Under the pieces are notes generated by a model. That model ran no database searches. It was not told where the DNA came from and saw only the letters and a list, made by a program, of their open reading frames with translations. This document shows positions 59,191 through 63,121 of a DNA stretch of 63,121 nucleotides, piece by piece (positions within the stretch are counted from its first letter, which is position 1; every line of letters begins with the position of its first letter). The DNA comes from Kiritimatiellia bacterium. GTDB lineage: Bacteria > Verrucomicrobiota > Kiritimatiellia > RFP12 > UBA1067. The position numbers and the translations under genes were made by a program. The DNA lies in assembly GCA_017514235.1 (NCBI GenBank), contig JAFWKK010000032.1, forward strand, positions 1 through 63,121. Direction: 5' to 3'.

Positions 59191-62100
59191 ATGAAACGGA
59201 TCAAATTCCTTGCTCTTGCATTTGCTTGCGGTCTTGTCGCGGCAGGCGCGAACGCCGCCGACAGCCTGACGATGGCCGACTTCAACCATTCGATCAAGCT
59301 GCAGGTCGCCGGCTACACCGGCACCGAGACGCTCCAGAACTTCCCCGTCCTCGTGCGCGTGTCGGAGACGCGCATTCCGGGCTTCTTCTTTGCGGACATG
59401 TCCGCGAAAAACGTGAACGGGAAGTCGATGGGCTATGACCTGGCCTTCTTTGCGGAAGACGGCACCCGTCTTGAAATCGACAAGGACGTCTGGGACATCG
59501 ACAAAACAGTTGCACCCACCGGCGAGCAGCTCGTGTGGGTCAAGCTCCCGCAGATGAAGCAGGGCACCAAGTTCTTCATGTGCTACAACGTCGCAGACGG
59601 CGTGTACGTCACGAACGACAAACCGTGGGGCGACTACGTCGGCGTCTGGCACTTGAATGAAACGGGTGGGCAGAACACGGTGATTGCTGATGCGACAACC
59701 AATGGCTTGAACGGCGTATCGGTGGCCGATAACGGCGAGGGCGTTGCGGCAGGCAAGGTCGGAGGCGCACGTCGTATCGCGAAAAACAACGACCACGCCC
59801 ACGGCATCGTCGTCGATGTCCTCTCGGATTCAACGAAGAAGGCTAAAGCTGAAAGCCTCGGCACGGACTTCCATGCCTCGTTCTGGATGATGGCCGGCGA
59901 TAATGTGAATCCTTCCGACTATAGTGGTGGTGGTAATTTGAGCTATGGAAATATCATCGGACGCCGCAAAGGTGATCAGGGCTATTCATGGGGCTTGCAG
60001 TTCGGTGGCGATAAAACCGGATACACGACATTCGATTATATGCGCGTGCATTCAGACAACGACAACAGCCATAACCAGGTTACACCACATAACATTGGTT
60101 CGTGGCTGAAACAGCCTGACGGCGTTTGGAAAAAAGTCGACCTTGTCTGGAAGTATGCGACAAATGGTAATACGCCAGTTGTCAATATCTATACCAACGG
60201 CGTTCTGGATGACGTATTCACAAAGAATCCTCCAGTGAGGCAGGAAGATGCCAATATCGGTATCGGCTGTTCCACGCAGCCAAATCCAGCCAACACGAGC
60301 GGGAAAAAGGGGCGGCGCTTCAACGGCTCGATGGACGAGGTGCGTCTCAGGCCCGGCATCGTGAGCGACGACTGGGTGAAGGCCGACTTCGAGACGGTCA
60401 ACAACGAAAGCTTTGTGACGATTGCGCCGCCCGACGCCTTGGCAGTCACATGGGCGGAGGCGTCTGGAATGACCGGCGTCACGAACGTCACCCTGCATGC
60501 CGCCGTGGTCGGGGGCATCGTCTCGGGATTCGGCCCGAATACGACGGCCTGCACGATTCAGGGCAAGTTCTGGAAGGACGGCGAGAGCGAGCCTTCCGGA
60601 TGGACGGTTCTCAAGGAAGACCTTGCCTTGTACGATGAATTCTCGGTTTCGGTTCCCTGCGAGGAGGGCGCGAGCTACAGCTATAAGCTCCGTGCGGTCG
60701 ATGACGACGGCGGCGAGACTGAGCCGGTCACGGGAACATTTACGGTACCGACCCATATCTCGGTGACGTGGGCGGAGACTTTCTGCCGCGGCGTGACGAA
60801 CGTCTTCGAGCACATCGCCGTCATCGGCGGTTCGCTCGACGACATGGGCAGCTCGACCTCCGCCACGGTCCAAGGCAAGTTCTGGCATGGAGATACGGAG
60901 CCGACGGAGTGGACGACGGTGGGCGAGCCCCTTTCGCAGACGGGCAACTTCTCGGTGTCCATTTCGGGCCTGACGGTTCACATGGACTATTCCTTCAAGC
61001 TCCGCGTCGTCGGCAGCAGCGGGGCGACGACCGATCCGATTTCGGGTACGTTCACGACACGGAACGAACTTACGGTCGTGTGGGCCGCCGGAGCCGAGCT
61101 GCCCGGCATCGAGCGGATTTCGCACGGTTACGTCATTGCCGGCGGCACCGTCTACGACCTTGGCGACTCGACATCGTGCCGCATCGTGTACAAGCTCTGG
61201 ATCGACGGCGAGGAGGAGCCGGATGAATGGACGACGCTTTCGGGGAACCTTGTCGACAACGACACGTGCCACGAGAGAATCACTGTGCTCGACAGCACCA
61301 CCTACCTCTACAAGTTCAAGGCGGTCGGAGATTCCGGCGAGGAAACCGCAGCGGTTTCTGGCACGTTTACGACGATGGATGACGTTTCGGGCGAAACGTA
61401 CTACTATGACGACGGCACGAACGCCTTTTGGGTGGTGAACGAGTTCGAACGCTTCCTGCCGTTCACCGTGACGGGCTACACGGGCACCGAGACGCTCACG
61501 AACTTCCCGGTGCTGGTCGAGGTCCGCAAGAAGGACACCAACGGCTTCAGCTACGACGACTTCTACCATACCGGCGGCAAGGACATCGCGTTCGTGGACG
61601 AAAAGGGGCATGTCATCCCGCACGAGATCGACACGTGGAACCCGAACGGCCAGTCGCTCATCTGGGTGCGTCTCCCCGAAATGAACAACGGGACGAAGTT
61701 CACGATGTGCTACAGGAGCCCGCTTGTCAATCCGCCGGATGACCCTGGCAACACGTTCGAGCGGTACGTCGGCGTGTGGCACATGAACGAGAAGGGGGAC
61801 GGCATCGTGGAAGTCCACGACTCCACTACCAACAACCTCTCCGGCGAGACGCACGCGAATTCGCTGGCCGACGGCAATGGCCGCATCGGCTACGCGCGGC
61901 GCGTGGCGCAGCACAGCGGCACATCCTCCACCTACGGGCACATCCTCATCAACGACCACGACGACATCCTGCGCACGGGCGTCGGGAACGTGTTCACGTA
62001 TTCCTGCTGGAGCAAGCTTGCGGACGGCAAGCCCGGATGGGCGTACCTCGTGAGCCGCAAACGCGAAGACGCCGACAAGGGCTGGGGCATCCAGTACACC

Positions 62101-63121
62101 GATGGAGATCTCAATACCAAGCTCCGCGCATGGAGCGGCAGCACGGAAAAGGGCGACTATACGCATTTTAACGTGAGCGGCTACAGCCACACCTCATGGG
62201 CCTACTGGACATTCGTCTACAGTAATACGGTCTTCCGCGCCTATCTCAACGGAGTCGAGCAGTCGGCGAATTGGTTGACGCTTGAAGGTGTTCAATCGCA
62301 CAATGTTCATCAGGTCGCGAACGACGAGACTGCCTATTATGACAGCCTGATCATCGGTGGACAGCAGATCGGTACCGGCGCGCTCAACGGCTGGGTTGAC
62401 GAGTGCCGTTATTCCAAGGGAATGCGCTCGGCGGACTGGATCAAGGCCGAATACTACTCGACGATGCAGGCGACATGGTGGAACGATCCGGCAAAACGGT
62501 TCGTGACAAAGGGCACGGTCTGTAAGGGAGACGAAACGCCCGTCCCTGTGGTCGTCTGGGAGACTGGCGAAGGCATGCCGGCCACGGTCATTGACGTGAG
62601 CTACGCCTACGTGCAGTTTGCCGGTACGGTGACGTACTGCGGTTCGGGTGCGGATACGTGCTGGATCGAGTACCAGCTCTGGGCGAACGGCGAGGAGCCG
62701 CCGGACGAGGACGACTGGACGATCTTGCTTGCTGACGCCACGCCGGGCACGAAGTTCTCGATTCCCGTGTTCGGGCTCAAGCAGGACATGCCCTACAACT
62801 TCCGCATCCGCGCGGTCAACGAGGTCGCCGGCGAGAGGCGGCAGACGCTCGAGCACACGGGGTCGTTCCGCACGAACGGAAACGTCAACGAATCGGCTGC
62901 TGACGGCGAACTGATGCGTCTCGACAACAAGTTCGTCCATATATACCGCCGCGGAGAATACACGTTCACGACGCCCGACTACGTGACGAACATTGAGATC
63001 ATCGTCGTTGGCGGCGGCGGCGCGGGCGGCTACAAGATCGGCGGCGGCGGCGGCGGCGGTGGCGTCTTCTACAGCAAGTGGTACGGCGTCACGACGAACA
63101 CGACGTACTTCATCACCGTCG
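59191..63121 (+). CDS. Giant DUF2341/LamG/glycine-rich surface protein (incomplete at window end)
   Basis: The reading frame stays open from the ATG (AAGGAGAG 13 nt upstream) to the last base, at least 1310 residues. After a signal peptide (residues 1-24) there is a DUF2341 domain (about 30-150: GYTGTETLQNFPVLVRVSET), a LamG-type domain (about 150-400), several fibronectin-like repeats ending in a GTFT motif (about 415-730), a second DUF2341/LamG pair (about 750-1095: GYTGTETLTNFPVLVEVRKK, then GVWHMNEKG), another fibronectin-like unit and the start of a glycine-rich domain (IVVGGGGAGGYKIGGGGG). Such proteins are common in PVC bacteria as surface-exposed, probably adhesive or glycan-binding proteins. 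The C-terminus, and any sorting signal, lies beyond the window. Confidence 0.82.
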   Translation, partial: MKRIKFLALAFACGLVAAGANAADSLTMADFNHSIKLQVAGYTGTETLQNFPVLVRVSETRIPGFFFADMSAKNVNGKSMGYDLAFFAEDGTRLEIDKDVWDIDKTVAPTGEQLVWVKLPQMKQGTKFFMCYNVADGVYVTNDKPWGDYVGVWHLNETGGQNTVIADATTNGLNGVSVADNGEGVAAGKVGGARRIAKNNDHAHGIVVDVLSDSTKKAKAESLGTDFHASFWMMAGDNVNPSDYSGGGNLSYGNIIGRRKGDQGYSWGLQFGGDKTGYTTFDYMRVHSDNDNSHNQVTPHNIGSWLKQPDGVWKKVDLVWKYATNGNTPVVNIYTNGVLDDVFTKNPPVRQEDANIGIGCSTQPNPANTSGKKGRRFNGSMDEVRLRPGIVSDDWVKADFETVNNESFVTIAPPDALAVTWAEASGMTGVTNVTLHAAVVGGIVSGFGPNTTACTIQGKFWKDGESEPSGWTVLKEDLALYDEFSVSVPCEEGASYSYKLRAVDDDGGETEPVTGTFTVPTHISVTWAETFCRGVTNVFEHIAVIGGSLDDMGSSTSATVQGKFWHGDTEPTEWTTVGEPLSQTGNFSVSISGLTVHMDYSFKLRVVGSSGATTDPISGTFTTRNELTVVWAAGAELPGIERISHGYVIAGGTVYDLGDSTSCRIVYKLWIDGEEEPDEWTTLSGNLVDNDTCHERITVLDSTTYLYKFKAVGDSGEETAAVSGTFTTMDDVSGETYYYDDGTNAFWVVNEFERFLPFTVTGYTGTETLTNFPVLVEVRKKDTNGFSYDDFYHTGGKDIAFVDEKGHVIPHEIDTWNPNGQSLIWVRLPEMNNGTKFTMCYRSPLVNPPDDPGNTFERYVGVWHMNEKGDGIVEVHDSTTNNLSGETHANSLADGNGRIGYARRVAQHSGTSSTYGHILINDHDDILRTGVGNVFTYSCWSKLADGKPGWAYLVSRKREDADKGWGIQYTDGDLNTKLRAWSGSTEKGDYTHFNVSGYSHTSWAYWTFVYSNTVFRAYLNGVEQSANWLTLEGVQSHNVHQVANDETAYYDSLIIGGQQIGTGALNGWVDECRYSKGMRSADWIKAEYYSTMQATWWNDPAKRFVTKGTVCKGDETPVPVVVWETGEGMPATVIDVSYAYVQFAGTVTYCGSGADTCWIEYQLWANGEEPPDEDDWTILLADATPGTKFSIPVFGLKQDMPYNFRIRAVNEVAGERRQTLEHTGSFRTNGNVNESAADGELMRLDNKFVHIYRRGEYTFTTPDYVTNIEIIVVGGGGAGGYKIGGGGGGGGVFYSKWYGVTTNTTYFITV

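Noticed and set aside
1-63121. tRNA or rRNA genes
   Set aside because: I saw no cloverleaf with a GGTTCGAATCC-type T-arm in the intergenic spaces and no conserved rRNA segments; a covariance-model search would be needed to exclude a tRNA fully.

Overview
The window is about 60% GC and densely packed with genes. Nearly every large protein is secreted: glycoside-hydrolase-like enzymes, LamG, DUF2341, SUMF1-type and beta-helix proteins. It also has a lipid A-type LpxC-like gene and O-antigen-type sugar transferases, so the cell is Gram-negative. This mixture (many LamG/DUF2341/glycine-rich surface proteins, DUF5009 acyltransferases, GH106, XylR-type AraC regulators) fits a glycan-degrading, probably host-associated member of the PVC group, most likely Kiritimatiellota. 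That placement is an inference; there is no rRNA gene here.

Layout. 0.2-8.7 kb: a possible outer-membrane protein, a secreted hydrolase with a GDPD-family phosphodiesterase, and a DUF4838 enzyme with a LamG protein, controlled from a divergent GntR-type regulator. 8.7-12.5 kb: an accessory island. A 23-bp tandem repeat array abuts the promoter of an AAA_14/DUF4143 ATPase, and this module sits between a XylR-like regulator and a sodium/solute symporter that have both lost their 5' ends. 12.5-15.6 kb: a glycyl-radical activase, a DUF5009 membrane acyltransferase started from a duplicated 117-bp promoter cassette, and a second GntR-type regulator. 15.6-16.0 kb: a probable structured RNA or leader. 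16.0-23.5 kb: a catabolic operon (SUMF1-like protein, GH106 alpha-L-rhamnosidase, DUF5009 acyltransferase, beta-helix protein).

23.5-29.3 kb (minus strand): a nucleoside hydrolase, ribokinase and sugar transporter that together would release, import and phosphorylate ribose, then two GH20-type enzymes. 29.5-46.1 kb: a cell-envelope block with a cysteine-rich secreted protein under a very strong promoter, a parvulin lipoprotein with a lysine-rich tail, two very large surface proteins (one starting with two thioredoxin folds), a small thioredoxin-like protein, an O-antigen-ligase-like protein, an initiating sugar-phosphate transferase, and two membrane-anchored acidic proteins. 46.2-51.8 kb: a secreted metallophosphoesterase and a four-repeat LamG-like protein. 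51.8-58.2 kb: housekeeping genes (argS, an EamA transporter, fabD, fabG, acpP, an LpxC-like deacetylase, an SDR). 58.3 kb to the end: a small secreted protein and a giant DUF2341/LamG/glycine-rich protein that runs off the window.

Expression signals are unusually legible. Many genes have a TATAAT-like -10 box ending only 7-11 nt before the start codon and no Shine-Dalgarno sequence, implying leaderless mRNAs; others have a normal AAGGAG leader. The most interesting region is the repeat-array/ATPase module at 9.8-11.2 kb, followed by the duplicated promoter cassette, the hairpin-rich stretch at 15.65-15.9 kb, and the short arginine-containing upstream reading frame at argS.
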